A DNA stretch of 64,000 bases, from positions 53,420,719 through 53,484,718 of the forward strand of contig NC_079487.1 in the NCBI RefSeq assembly GCF_020520425.1. The letters are read 5' to 3'. This document shows, one piece after another, positions 24,473 to 36,300 of this stretch. Made by a program: the position numbers and the translations under genes. Source of the DNA: Spinacia oleracea. Taxonomy: Eukaryota > Streptophyta > Magnoliopsida > Caryophyllales > Amaranthaceae. Under the pieces are notes generated by a model. The model made no database searches. It had not been told where the DNA came from and saw only the letters and a program-made list of their open reading frames with translations. Every line of letters starts with the position of its first letter. Positions within the stretch are counted from its first letter, which is position 1.

Positions 24473-24950
24473 AAGGGAGCAGCAGCAGCTCGCGGCCGAC
24501 GTCCCAGCTCATGCGCCTACTGCTTGCTTCGCGTGTGGGCTTGGCCGGGCAACTTTCTTGGCTTGCCCACCAAGTTGGTTGGCTTGCTTATTATTACTAC
24601 TAGGTTATTTTAATAACCTTAGTACATTTTTCCAACATACACAATTCAGATTGTACACACAACCCTAGGAGAAAAGAGAAACCATAATTCTCTCTTTGCC
24701 TCCATTAGTGTGTTCTTACCAAAAGGCAAAAATATCTTGAAGGAGGTCTAAGCAATCAATCTCAAGACGGACCTGAACGTGTCGGTGAACCAAGTAGAGG
24801 AACGACATTTGGAGTTCTTGTTCGTATTCATTGAACTAAAGGGAAAACACGCTACAAACGTAAGTTATGCTTAATTTGTACTTTATACATGCTTCCTGGC
24901 TTTGGGTTTATTCCGCTATCATGTTATGTATTTAACTGTAAACCCCTACA
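24473..24950 (+). repeat. Fragment of another copia-like LTR hosting element C
   Basis: The end resembles the family in reverse orientation: GACGGACCTGAACGTG, then GCTTCCTGGCTTTGGG and TTCCGC, ending near CCCCTACA at 24950. Its 5' part should continue beyond element C, left of the window. No coding. Confidence 0.5.
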
Positions 24951-25437
24951 CAAAACTCAAGAACTTTTTGAGATCTACAACTTTTAAGAAGTAATTTTTG
25001 CATGAAAACGAACTTGGGTAGGAGAAATAAGTTCAAACAGAAGTTCGACGAATGAAAGAGAATTAAGGTTAGGGTTTTGCTTTTGTGTTTAATGAATAAT
25101 AGTGAGGGAATTTAAGGATGATTACCTATATTTATAGGCTTAGGAAATTTCAAGACGGGCTACGCTTTAGGATTCCCTTTTGGGCTTCATTAAACATAAA
25201 CCGAGCTTGCTTAATTTGTTTGGACTTGAAATTGAAATTACACTGGGCTAGCTTGAATAAAAAAAATTATTTTACTTCATAAAACCCAATTTAATTTCCC
25301 CAACTAGATTAAAAATTAAAAATATTTTTTATTAAAAAATACATTTAAATCAATATTTAAATACAACTTTAATTTATAAAATGATTTATAAATATAATGA
25401 AATATATTTATAATTACTTAAAAATAGGGGGTATTTC
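24951..25437. other. A/T-rich non-coding stretch
   Basis: No gene and no motif recognised. TATATTTATAGGCTT near 25120 could be a minus-strand LTR TATA region. Poly-A/T tracts dominate from 25260. Confidence 0.3.
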
Positions 25438-26668
25438 ACCAGTACTGTGACTAAGAAACTTCTATCAAGTGAACTTGAATGTCAAAAGTTAAAAATGGTC
25501 CCTGGTCGTAAGTTTTCTATAAAGGTGGACGCATAGAAAATATTAGACGAATGGAATGCAAGATGACTAGTAGTTCTCTTTCTTGAACTATTGGACATGC
25601 TAATGTCGTTATCATTTGGGTAGATACTTACTTGAAAAGATTAGTATCGGACATACCTATGAACTTTACAGTAAGAAATGTAAAATCTGTCATAAGTAAA
25701 TTTATAAACTTATTAGACACTAATCCTCAATACCTGAGTGATTTGAGATTACTTGTTTGAGAACTGGTTACTTTGACGTTGTTAACTGTCGCACCATAAA
25801 AGGAGGCTATAATGGAAATGCTCATGTAATCACCTATCAAACGAAGTCAAACTTCAAGATCACAACATTGGGATTGTCCTCCCACAAATTGGGATGAGAT
25901 ACCAAAAGTTGTACAAAGACCACTTAGAGAGCTAGAAGATGTAAAATGCATAGCCGTGCTCAGATGGATTATAGGCTATGATCATCTGTTTATTTGATAA
26001 GTTGAATTCTAAAACCGGTAAATACCTCTGGACGTAATAAGGATGACTAGTTTTACCTTATATTCATGAGTAGGCATCAAGAGACAATGGAATTAGGAAA
26101 TGCACACTTATCCCTCGAGGACAAGTGGTAGACTGAAGGAAATATGCCCGTGCGCAAAGGGGCCAGCCCAGCGCATAGTTGGCCGTAGCCTTGACTTGGG
26201 CGCCAAGTTAACTTGCCAAGCAAGTTACTTAGGCTACAAGCCTTGCTCACGGCTAGTAGATCCTTGATGGACTTTATGGCTTGTTTCCTAGATCTACCTT
26301 AATTCTAGTTTCCTAATCCTAGTGCGATAGGAATTGTGGAAATTTTGTAATGTTGTGTACCCTATAAATATGAGCATAGGGCGTATTATTTAATCACACT
26401 TACAACACACAAGTCACACGTGTGAATCATAATTCAAGGGAGAATTGTGATTTTGCCTATCACCTAAAATTGAGATTCCGATAATCCTAAAACCTTATAT
26501 TGAGATTCTAGTAAGTCACATTTAAGGCGGATCCGAACGTGGTGTGGACTATCTAAGAAGGGGCGACATTTGTATATATACCTAAATTATGCTAATTGAT
26601 TATGTCAATTTACTTTGATTCTGGCATATGGTTTTTCCGCATGTCAATTAGATTGTTCATAACTAACA
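25438..26668 (+). mobile_element. 3' tail and LTR of a plus-strand copia element
   Basis: 25438-26133 is the reverse complement match of the pre-LTR region of A (14474-15190) and B. It ends in a PPT (AAGTGGTAGAC). An LTR then runs 26134-26668 (535 bp), starting TGAAGGAAATATGCCC and ending CATAACTAACA, with TATAAATATG near 26364. The LTR is much shorter than those of A-C and lacks the TTTCCG array. No coding part remains. Confidence 0.7.
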
Positions 26669-27690
26669 GATTCCTCCCTCGAGGAGGTCGATCTCTTGAG
26701 CCTACATGATGTTGCTTCAACACCGGGTTGTCGATCTACCATGTTACAATACCTCCCCACAAACGGTGCCAAATGATGTGGGTTTTTCCGGATGCTGAGG
26801 TGGAAGCTTCCAAGAAAGTATATGGTACACGCTGACCCGCTCTTCTGAGTAACCTGCAAAGCAAGAATGTTCTATTCGATGCTTGTGAGTATTTGCTTGA
26901 GAGAGAAATAGGGAAAGTTTAGAAAGAAGGTATAGCAGAAATAATGTAATTGTAGGTAAGGAATTGAATATGTGTTTTCTCCTTCGGAACTAGAGTATTT
27001 ATAACACTAGGTTTCTCGGGAATTGCCATAAAACCTAGTCATCCGATTGGTCAATCATTAGTGATATGACATGTGTCCTCTGGTATCAACCTCTATTTTG
27101 ATGAAATAGTTAATGGCTTCTTAAACTTTGGGTTGATCAACATAGGCTTTATCAAGAAGGTTAGTTTTTCTGTTTTTGGGCTTTCATGTTCATCTCGAGA
27201 GACTCTTTGATATCATACGTATTTTTTCAAACTAACCACGTGATTTGTTTGTCCAAGCCGGACGCATATTATGTGCTACATCAAATGAGGCACTTAGATA
27301 AAATTGCATCGTATCCATTTTGATCTGATTAATTTTCGATGATGATCAGAAAAATGGCTTCTAAAACTGAAGCTCTGATAATTTCCGATTTATTTTTAAA
27401 TTCCGGCGCTATCATAAATTATAGGAAGACGGGCATAATTTCGACCCTACTCACTCTAGGTTAAGTGTATAGATTTCCCATGTTGTTTACACTATTTACA
27501 AATCACAATTATTGATTTTCAATTTCGAGGAAAAAAATCCTCAAAATAGAATACTCCGTACTAAAAATTGAGAGAGATTCGTTTTCTTTATGCATGCTTC
27601 CTTGCGAGCCTATAACTGACCTTTAAAAAGACTCGAAAGTAAGTAACTCACCATTTCCCCCTCGTTCCCAATTTTATATTCTTGCTCGAT
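26669..27690. other. Upstream region of TAF8 with a probable old LTR remnant
   Basis: 26669-27110 has LTR-like traits on the minus strand (TTATAAATACTCTAG near 26995), but ends cannot be set. The rest is A/T-rich. The TAF8 promoter probably starts within the last few hundred bases; no clear TATA box is assigned. Confidence 0.3.
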
Positions 27691-27905
27691 CTTGGGGGGT
27701 TCTGCTAGGGCTTTAAAACGCCATCTTCATCTTCCAATCGATCACATTCTCTCATCTTTCTCACTCTCAATTACACTCCACTTCTTCGATTTGAGCTCTG
27801 CAATCGAATCAAAAACCCTAGAATTCTCTGCTAAATTGTCAACATCTTTCTATTCACTTGGATTTATTTGTCCAAGATGTTCCAGAAAGGGGGAAATTTC
27901 TTGAA

Positions 27906-27961
27906 ATGAAATCGAATTTTTGATTGTAAATGCTGATATGAATGAGTTGCTGTTGAAATGA
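27906..27961 (+). promoter_or_regulatory. Cluster of three very short uORFs before TAF8
   Basis: Upstream ATGs at 27906 (stop 27921-27923), 27930 (stop 27939-27941) and 27938 (stop 27959-27961) give peptides of 5, 3 and 7 residues. The last stop overlaps the main start in ATGA. They matter only if the transcript starts upstream, which is likely given their closeness to the main ATG. Confidence 0.55.
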
Positions 27962-29046
27962 GCGATGGAGGCAAAGAAATTGGAAAAGATTCTGAGCAGC
28001 ATAGCACAAGAAAACCAGCAGAAAACGAGGATTTTGTGCGCGCGATTGCGAAGATTGCGGTAGCTCAACTATGCGAGAATGAAGGGTTTCAGAGTTTCCA
28101 GCATTCGGCTCTTGAAGCTTTCGCTGATGTTGCGGTACGGTACATGAAGGAGCTTGGTAAGACTTCAAATCTTTATGCTAATCAAGCTGGTAGGTCGGAG
28201 TGTAATGTGTTTGATGTGATTCGAGGGTTGGAGGATATGGGTTCAATTCAGGGGTTCCCCTGTGCTTCGGATATTCACCGTTCGCTTGCGAAATCGGGTA
28301 CGGTCCGGGAGATTAGTCAGTATGTAGGTTTAGTTGAGGGAATTCCATTTGTGTTTTCGCTTCCTAGGTTTCCGGTTTCAAGGGAGAGGAACCTTTCTTC
28401 TAGTTTTTTGCAGACAGGGAAGGATCCTCCTGAGCATATTCCGTCTTGGTTGCCTGCTTTTCCGGTTCTGGAACCTCCGGAAGAGAGAGAGACTGATGTA
28501 CATACGGCTAGCAAAGAAATTGAGCAGGATGTGGAGTTGCGTAGAAAGGAAGAAGTTGAGCAAGAGGTCGAATTGCGAAGAAAAGAAGAAGTTGATTTGA
28601 TGAATTTACAGCATCAGCAACAGCAGCAGTTGGCTGCTAATAATGGGTCTGAGGCTGTTGAAACTAACCCATTTCTCGCTCCTCCTTATGCATATGGGGA
28701 GAAAGCTGTATCTTCTGTTGAATTTCTTTCTAGTCATTGGGAAGGAAATCATGTACATGTGATGGATACATTTGCTCCACCTACTAAAACTGCACGAAAC
28801 GAGGTTTTAGAGATTGACGAGACAAATAAACATGTCAGGCTGGACGAGAGGCCAACTGTGCGACTTAAGTTCAGTAGTGCAAGGAAGTCTTTGCGTACGT
28901 GTAAGAATGTGGTTGCTCAAACAAATGGAGTTGAGAAGCTTGCCATTTTTTTTGAGGGGGGTGATAAGAATGATGAAAAGAAAAGAAGGGCCGAGCAAAT
29001 TTTGAAGGATTCAATGGAGACACCGTTGGATACGACTGAGTTGTAA
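27958..29046 (+). CDS. TAF8: Transcription initiation factor TFIID subunit 8 (TAF8)
   Basis: A single-exon frame of 362 aa, close to the usual size of plant TAF8. Residues 25-95 form a histone fold (bromodomain-associated type), with AKIAVAQLCENEGF, HSALEAFADVAVRY and NVFDVIRGLEDMG. A TAF8 C-terminal motif lies at 156-175 (PPEHIPSWLPAFP). A RPTVRLKF segment at 299-306 fits known TAF8 tails. In other eukaryotes TAF8 pairs with TAF10 through the histone fold inside nuclear TFIID. Residues 188-212 hold a tandem duplication of a charged unit (VELRRKEEVEQ), followed by a five-Gln run. The start at MSDGGKE is the first ATG leading into the fold without a stop. The frame is intact, so it is probably functional. 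Confidence 0.9.
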   Translation: MSDGGKEIGKDSEQHSTRKPAENEDFVRAIAKIAVAQLCENEGFQSFQHSALEAFADVAVRYMKELGKTSNLYANQAGRSECNVFDVIRGLEDMGSIQGFPCASDIHRSLAKSGTVREISQYVGLVEGIPFVFSLPRFPVSRERNLSSSFLQTGKDPPEHIPSWLPAFPVLEPPEERETDVHTASKEIEQDVELRRKEEVEQEVELRRKEEVDLMNLQHQQQQQLAANNGSEAVETNPFLAPPYAYGEKAVSSVEFLSSHWEGNHVHVMDTFAPPTKTARNEVLEIDETNKHVRLDERPTVRLKFSSARKSLRTCKNVVAQTNGVEKLAIFFEGGDKNDEKKRRAEQILKDSMETPLDTTEL

Positions 29047-30134
29047 ATTAGGTTTGTTCTTCAGGCATTGTATACTTTTCCTAGAAAACTAGCAGCTAGA
29101 GCTGGTCTCAAAGAGATATCCTTGTTTGCTGATGATAGTTGGACTCTTAGGCATGGCTTTTCCACAAGTTGTGGAGGTATGTATGTGTTAGCTTTTCTTG
29201 TAAACTGTGGTTACTGTTTGATTCTTTTCTCATTGAAATTCATGTTCTTTTATGATAATACTAAGAAGATAAACATGTGCATCTTTTTCTTTTGATTGCA
29301 TACATTGACTTAGCTGTGATATTCATCTCTATTATTATGAGTTTGTAGATGAAGTACAAAAATATATTACAGAGAACCATGGCTTCGTTTTAGTTGTAGG
29401 CTGAACAAAAGTGGTTGAAAGAGAAATTGCTCCATTTTTTTGCACTGAAAGATAAAGAGAATGAAATATGGCGAACACATTGAATACTAAACTAACACCT
29501 ATGAATCAATGATGAATTAATGCATGTTTAGTAATGAAGAGGGTGAAATGAAAATTGCAGAACAACAATCTACAGCGATTTGTGGTACGAGTATCTTTTG
29601 AATATTCAAGACTTAGGGGCTCATGAAGTTTGGGTCAATCTTCTTTTTCACGACTACATCAATAGAATTTAACTAGAATTTTGAGGGGGCTGTTCTTCTA
29701 ACATTGCTTGCTGAGCAGTGTTCAACATTGCTTCTCCTTGTTTATAGACGATAAAGAATGCCAGCAATCGGGATATAATTGTGCTGGAAGGACATTTTTT
29801 TAAAGTACTTCAGTACTTAGAATAGATATTTCGCACATAGCCGAACTCTTGGAGCAATAAAGCGTATGTAGATCATGAGCAAGATGGCTATGGAATTAGC
29901 AGCTTGAAATTTGTTTGCCTACGTTTTAATGTTTATCCAAAAGTAATGTCTGCCTACGAGATACTTAGCAGCTTAATTAAGGCTTTGACACTGTTATTGT
30001 TGGTGGTTCCATCTTGTTTTCAAGGCTGAGTATATATCCAAATTACCACATCTTCCCTGTTCAGTTTTATCTTGGGAGGCAGCCCTTCATAATGTTTTCT
30101 GATGATTTGAACGGAGCAAGATGGAAGAAGGATG
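29047..30134. other. TAF8 3' region, no gene seen
   Basis: Probably 3' UTR followed by intergenic DNA. The open frame at 29068-29295 has no recognisable motif. No clear AATAAA signal can be tied to the gene. Confidence 0.4.
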
Positions 30135-32413
30135 TTAGGGGTGTGTTCTCTTCAACTTATAGGACCTTATGTAAACAAGTTTCAGGTCTTATAAGTTCCA
30201 ATAAGTTCCTATAAGGTCTTATAAGTTCAATAAGGTCTAATAAGTTCCAATGAATAAAATATATAATATTATGATTATTAATACCATTATTATATATTTG
30301 ACTATTATTTAGGTTTATATTAAATAAATAATATTTGTTATATAAAAATTGTTTATGATTATTAGTTTATGATTAATAATTATCAATGATATGTAAATAT
30401 TAATTAGTATGTTATAATTAATTATTATCAACATAATGTTATAATTATAAGGAAAAATTGACAACAGTAGTCCAAACTATGGACCTTTATCTTTAAAAGG
30501 ACCCAACTACAGATTATTCCTAGCAGGTCCTAACTATATATGGTGTCAACTTTGCGTGGTCCCATTCTAAAAATGACCGGCAAAAATTGGTAAAAGTGAT
30601 GACGTGTACGGTAAGTACCACGTATCACATGCCAATAAAAAAAACCCACCCGTTTCAGAAAGCCACCCGTTTAAATCAACTACCCACCAACCCATTTGAA
30701 TTAAAAAACTAGCCTCCTTCTTCTTCTTCTTCTTTCTTCTTCCATCCTCTTTCATTTTTGCTCCTCTTTCTTTTTCGTTCTCTGTTATCTCACTGTTTTA
30801 CCTTTTTTTTTTTTTTTTTTTTAATCTCAGTAGTTGATAGATGCTAATAAAAAAAAAAAAAAAAAATTAACAAGATTATTATCAAATCATAAAGAAAATA
30901 ATAAGAATCTGAAAATCAAGAAATTACATCCAAAAATAATTAAAAGTTACCAATGCTTCATTAAATTAGCCAAAACCTTTACCTCAAAAGAAAAGCCAAA
31001 ACCTAAGCAACGTCTACATTGTGAGCATCAGACTCACATTTAATATTCGCTCACCCACAATATTTCTGATAATTATTGTTTATCAATTCATTAATCACAT
31101 CATTATTTAGAATACAATTTATCAAATATGAACAATGAAGTTATTGGGTTGTGATTTTGAATTAACGGGATGCTCAAGCACGCATGCTTGCTTGTCTGAA
31201 GAAGATTGTCCCAAATTTGTAAATCAATTTACAAAACACTTCTTGCCTTCGTAATTAAGGAGCAAAGATAAACATCAGGAGTTTCAGCTATATTTGCATC
31301 CCCCGTGCTCCTTTGCGACCGCCCAAACATCCACTTCTCCCCAAAAATATGAATTGGGTTGAAAATCCCAAAAATCGAAAACACTAACCGGCAAATTTTG
31401 CTCCAATTAACACACAATTTCTCCCCATTAAACCATCGAAATCAGTTAATTAAGGTTCCATCTAAAAATTGGGGTTTATATTTTTGAGCACCATCTTTGA
31501 ATTCAAGAAACTAAACAATAATCAAAATATTTCATGATTAAATTTGAATTCAGTGGTGCATTGTTGCGGGCTTCCGGATTCATAGGCTCTAGCTATTTAA
31601 GAGAGAAACAAGGGCCATGAAATGCAAAGAGGAGAGATGGAGGGCGGTGAAGGAGGAGTGAGAAAACTGAAAGGAGGGGGAGGAGGAGGAGAGATACGGG
31701 TGGAAGAAGTACCGAGTGGTGGTGACTGGTGAGGTTACTTTCTGAAGAGGAGTAAATGGAAGTGGAAAAAGGGGTTGAGGAGTAATAAAGGATGAAGAAT
31801 GAAACTTACTAAATACTTACCTCAAATAATTTGGAATAAAAAGGTAAAATTAAAAAGATTTAAAAAAATGTTCAATGCTTTGACGTATTTAACCGGTTAC
31901 CGGTTAAAAGACCCACGCAAAGTTGACACCATATATAGTTAGGACCTACCAGGAATAATTCGTAGTTGGGTCCTTTTAAAGATAAACGTTCATAGTTGAG
32001 ACTGTTATTGTCAATTTTTCCTAATTATAATGGAAAAGGATAATTAACTTTTAAAATTGCAATCACAAATCCGTGAATGATATTTTTATGTACGAGTACT
32101 TAAACATCGGGGTGAGGCATACAACAAATAAAATATACCTAGTAGTTATTAATATTCACAATCAACTATTATAAATATTCTAATGACTAAAAGTTTAAAA
32201 ATAATCTGATAAACTTTAAATCAGGTCCAATAAGGTCTAATAAAGTCCAATAAGGTACAAGGTCCTATACGTTTAATAGGATCCTATAAGGTCTTATAAG
32301 TTTGATAGGATCCTATAAGGTCCTATCAGTTCAGATAAGTTAAGTTCTGATAAGTTTAGTTCAGTTACTTTCAGATATTTCAGGTCTTATAAGATGAAGA
32401 GAACGCACCCTAA
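30135..32413. mobile_element. Non-autonomous DNA transposon with about 30-bp TIRs and subterminal repeats
   Basis: The left end reads TTAGGGGTGTGTTCTCTTCA. The reverse complement of the right end reads TTAGGGTGCGTTCTCTTCA. Inside both ends, motifs of the type ATAAGGTC(C/T)TATAAG repeat many times (30165-30255 and 32220-32390). About 700 bp remains once the inserted MULE is removed. No clean target-site duplication is visible beyond TTA/TAA at the borders, so the superfamily is open (hAT- or Harbinger-like are possible). Confidence 0.65.
30451..32021. mobile_element. Mutator-like element (MULE), non-autonomous, 9-bp TSD
   Basis: Inverted repeats of about 113 bp (30451-30563 and 31910-32021) start GGAAAAATTGACAA and TGTCAATTTTTCC in mirror order. 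They are flanked by the perfect 9-bp duplication TAATTATAA (30442-30450 and 32022-32030). Long TIRs plus a 9-bp TSD are diagnostic of MULEs. The 1.3 kb interior has a CTT microsatellite (30718-30745), a poly-T/poly-A pair (30802-30866) and a GA-rich stretch (31610-31730), but no transposase. Confidence 0.85.
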
Positions 32414-32812
32414 GAGATATAACTTGTTATTGGATTCAGTTAGGCTAGAGCGCTCTGTTATTATGGTATTCATGCTTATTCTTTCTCTGTTATTGTGGTT
32501 TTCATGCTTATTCTTTTTTCTTTTCTACATGAATCAAGCGGTTGGTTAAACTTTATCAGATGGCTATAACAATATTACATGTGGTGTTAAGGCTGTGAGA
32601 TACCACATGGCTGTTAGCTTTCCAGGTGAATTACCTTCACACTTTGAAATTTTTCCTAAACTGGATGTCCAAATACACTGGTAGACTGGAGCAATAGTCC
32701 CCTACTTTGGAGGGTTTATATTATGGTAATATTCAGACTCCTCTATACTATCGGAAGACTAAAGGATGATGACATGATTACTAGTTTAACAAAATGACAA
32801 GAGCTTGTGGGC
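32414..32812. other. Intergenic, no gene seen
   Basis: Contains an imperfect 35-bp direct repeat (TATTCATGCTTATTCTTT type) at 32452-32520. No coding or RNA signature recognised. Confidence 0.4.
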
Positions 32813-33328
32813 TGTTAGTTCTAATGACTAGTGCGTGGGCTCACACATATTTAGTGTTTGCTGTTTGATGGATGCATAAATGCATTTCATTGGATGTCCA
32901 TGATTAGTGATTTATCTTTGTCTAATAGGAAAGAGGAAGGGGTTTTTGCATTGAACTGATTTAAGGGGGAGGGGGCACTTTAGGTAGTATCTTTATAAGT
33001 TAGTTATGGGTAGCTTGGGGAAATAAGTTTGGGAGTTAGTTAGGGAAGAAGTGCTATATATAGTAATATAGAGCATATTAGAGGGAGAGAATTAATGTTG
33101 AATATTGCGAGAAGCACTCAGTTAGTTGTAGTTTGGGACAATGCCATTCCTCTCGAAAGGTTGGCAAGGCTGTAAACGGTGATTAGTCACTTTGATTAAC
33201 ATTAATTCAGTTATAGTTATATGTTGCTTGTTCTTCCCTAATCCTTCTTCTTCCTCCCTTAATCTCTCTTTAATCTCTCCAATCTCTCTGTTTTTGTCAT
33301 TAATCTATACTAAATATATATCCTTACA
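32813..33328 (+). repeat. Candidate solo copia LTR
   Basis: A TGTTAG start, a CTATATATAG box near 33053, a following purine-rich GAGGGAGAGAATTAATG leader and a pyrimidine-rich tail ending CCTTACA resemble a copia LTR. No target-site duplication was found at these borders, so both ends are uncertain. Confidence 0.3.
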
Positions 33329-36300
33329 GTACATATTGATGTACAAATAATTTATTAAGTATAAAATTCATTATTTGTCTATTAGAGCAACATAATATTC
33401 ATTTCTGCAATTCTGATCATGTTGGTTCTGAATTATTAAATGGAATTTTATTCTTTTGACGAGGTATTCTTAAAGTCCAATGTGGATTTCAATGTTTCTG
33501 TGTACTTGTGAAGTTCTTCTACTAGTCTAGATTACTTGGGGATAAGGTTTTGTGCATTTTTATCCCTACAATATTCTGTATGGCGGGACCATTACCTGGT
33601 GTGCTAGTTGAGTGACTATAGGAGGTAAAAGTGACAAAATACTTTGGTCAATCATTCACCACAGTGAAGTAGATGCAGACATCAAATTATGGTGCTCTTA
33701 AGTTCCACTACTCCAGTAGAAGAAATGTTACACTTTGATACATTGTGGAAGTCAGAGACCCAGCAAATCAGAATAAAAGATTTCAAGATTAGAAGTAGTA
33801 CTGGTCAAATTTTGAAGGTGATCCATGAACTAGATTTTGCTGCCGACATGATGCTAGGACATACTCTAATTCCTGTACACTCTAGTCTGCAGGTCCTTAT
33901 TCTTGTTGCTTTCTGTGATTCTATTGTGGTAAGCCTTTGCATATTTGTGCCTCCTTTGTCACATTTGCGTTAATGGTAGCATGTGGCTTTCTCATTCCTT
34001 CCTTTTAATTACCATCATCATGTATTCGGTCATCAGAGTCATCATCTCAGTTCATTTTTGTCCCAAAAAAAGATAACTATGTCTTTAACTACTGGTTGAC
34101 TTCTGCTGCTGCTGTTAAATTGTTGCTTTTGGCGTCCTTGTTAAATGCTTTATTCAGGGTGTGTGCAGAAACAGTTTCCTTTGTTTCTTAAAGGAGTAAA
34201 TCTGTTACATCTTGATTTCCTAAATCTCGCTCTGCGATCCACAAGGGGTTCTTCTGTTGCTGTTGTCCTTCTCCAGCTTCGAACCGTATGTGAGGCTTGA
34301 GTGATTGACTCACTGGTCAGTGTTTCTGAAACTAATGTTCTGATTAGTATGTTGGCCTTTTCTAATTATAAGTAGTGTCAGCAAGTCCTGGGAAGTTTGT
34401 TGATCAAAAGGTACCAGTATCTGAAATAGTCTAACTGTTCATATCAGTGTTACCTGATTCGCTAGTATGAGATTGGGTACGGGTTCGCAGTTCTCTACCT
34501 AATTAGCTAAAACTAGACCAAAAAGGTACCATTTCATGTTATGATTCGCTTTTTCGGTTCGCAGGGTGATTAGGAGTCAGGTTACACTGGTCCATATGCT
34601 ACTGTACATTGCTGAAACTGTTAAGCTTTCTGGATTCTTGCTGCAGCGTTGAGGGGGTAACCTGCTTACACACTTGTTTATGCTGCCGTCTTATTTTAGG
34701 ACATTGGACCTTTGTGTTATGATTGGTCTTGAAGTATGACTGAAGAGCTGGATAAGATTCAGTGGTTTAGTAGAATGTTCATTATCACTTTTGTTTTATG
34801 TTATTTACACGTATTGTTCACAATCATTCTTGCAATGTTAAATAAAAATATTGTTGACCAGTTGATGCTATGTCTTGTTTTTGCTAATCTTTCATTCTGT
34901 GGCTTTTCCCTGTTTTGAATACATTATCTATAATAGATGCTTGTTGTTGGAAATGACATTGTGTACTCCACTGAAATTATGATTATGTTTCTGTCTTCTT
35001 AGTCTTTAACCTCCACAGTGTCAGACTGTAAGTCTGTGTGGGGTATTAATGAAGGTGCTGCTTCCTCTATATATGCTATCTGGTGTCGGTTGTTGGATTT
35101 TTAGGCTCTAATTTGGGTTTTTAATGCCATGACAGTCGGCCTTTTGAGATTTTTGCTGGAGATGGTATGTCCACTACACTATCCACGTACTGGGGAACTT
35201 TAGTAATTTAAGTAAGGCTGCCTCTAAATTTGACATTTAGACAAGCAAAGTGATTGCAAAAGTTGGTTATAGATCGTGTGGGAACAAATGACAACGCTTT
35301 ATTTCTTCTAAGATAAAGATATCAATTTGTGCAAACCCCATTGCCATTGTGTTGTAGTGGTGTATGATCTAGTGAGAACAAATGGCGATTCATTATTTCT
35401 TCTGAGATAAAGATATTCATTTGTGCAAAGCCGATTATCTAATGTGTGGCTTCTTATCATACAATTTCCATGGCAAGAGTGAACAATTGAACCATTTTTC
35501 TCTGTTACACCAAAGGGGAATAAAACCAGGTGTATTCTTTCAGTTCCTCGATAGATTCATTTACCCTTGTACTTAAACCGTGACATCAGCCTGAATTCTT
35601 GTTCCTTTCAATACTAATGTGCCACCGAGTCAGGTTCTGAGATTCTAGGGTTACCGTTCACCCCTAGTGTCAAGAGGTAAAAAGAATGGTCCATTTAGTA
35701 TCCTTATAAATTCACTCCTCGTGAGGCTGCCACGGGGGAAGAAAGATCTGTTTCAGAAAGTCTGAATTTGGAAATCACAATGTATCCGTGCCTTATCTGG
35801 TTGACGAGTTCATGATGAGGGAGAACCCTACCATCCAATTTCCCTAATTGTATTTCATTCACATAGCTTGGAAACCAATATAATCCGTCAAGAAAGGAAC
35901 TTCATTTAATTTAGTCTTCCACTCAGTCCGAGGTTTTGAGTCTTTTGACGCAGAAAAGTTGATCATATAACAATCCAATTGTTTCAATGGGTATTATGAT
36001 TAGGAGTAATTTTAATTTGAAGTCTGTGAGTTGGTTTTGCAGGTTGACTGTGAATGTGTTTACATGAATTTGAAGTCTGCTTTTGATTTGGTTTTTATTC
36101 TTTATGTTGGTGATGGCTGTCATACAGCCCGATTTACTTGCTTCCCAACCTCTTTTCTGAGTTTGAGTTACATAATTGTTTCTCTGTGATCTATCCATAT
36201 ATTTTTGTGTGTAAGATGGGATTCTTAAGATTAGAAATGTTGAGTTTTTGAAATTATCTAGTCAATACAGAAGACTGGAGACACTTTAGATTTTTTGTAC

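Noticed and set aside
27850..28168. Minus frames of 72 and 104 aa over the TAF8 start
   Set aside because: Antisense shadows of TAF8 and its leader.
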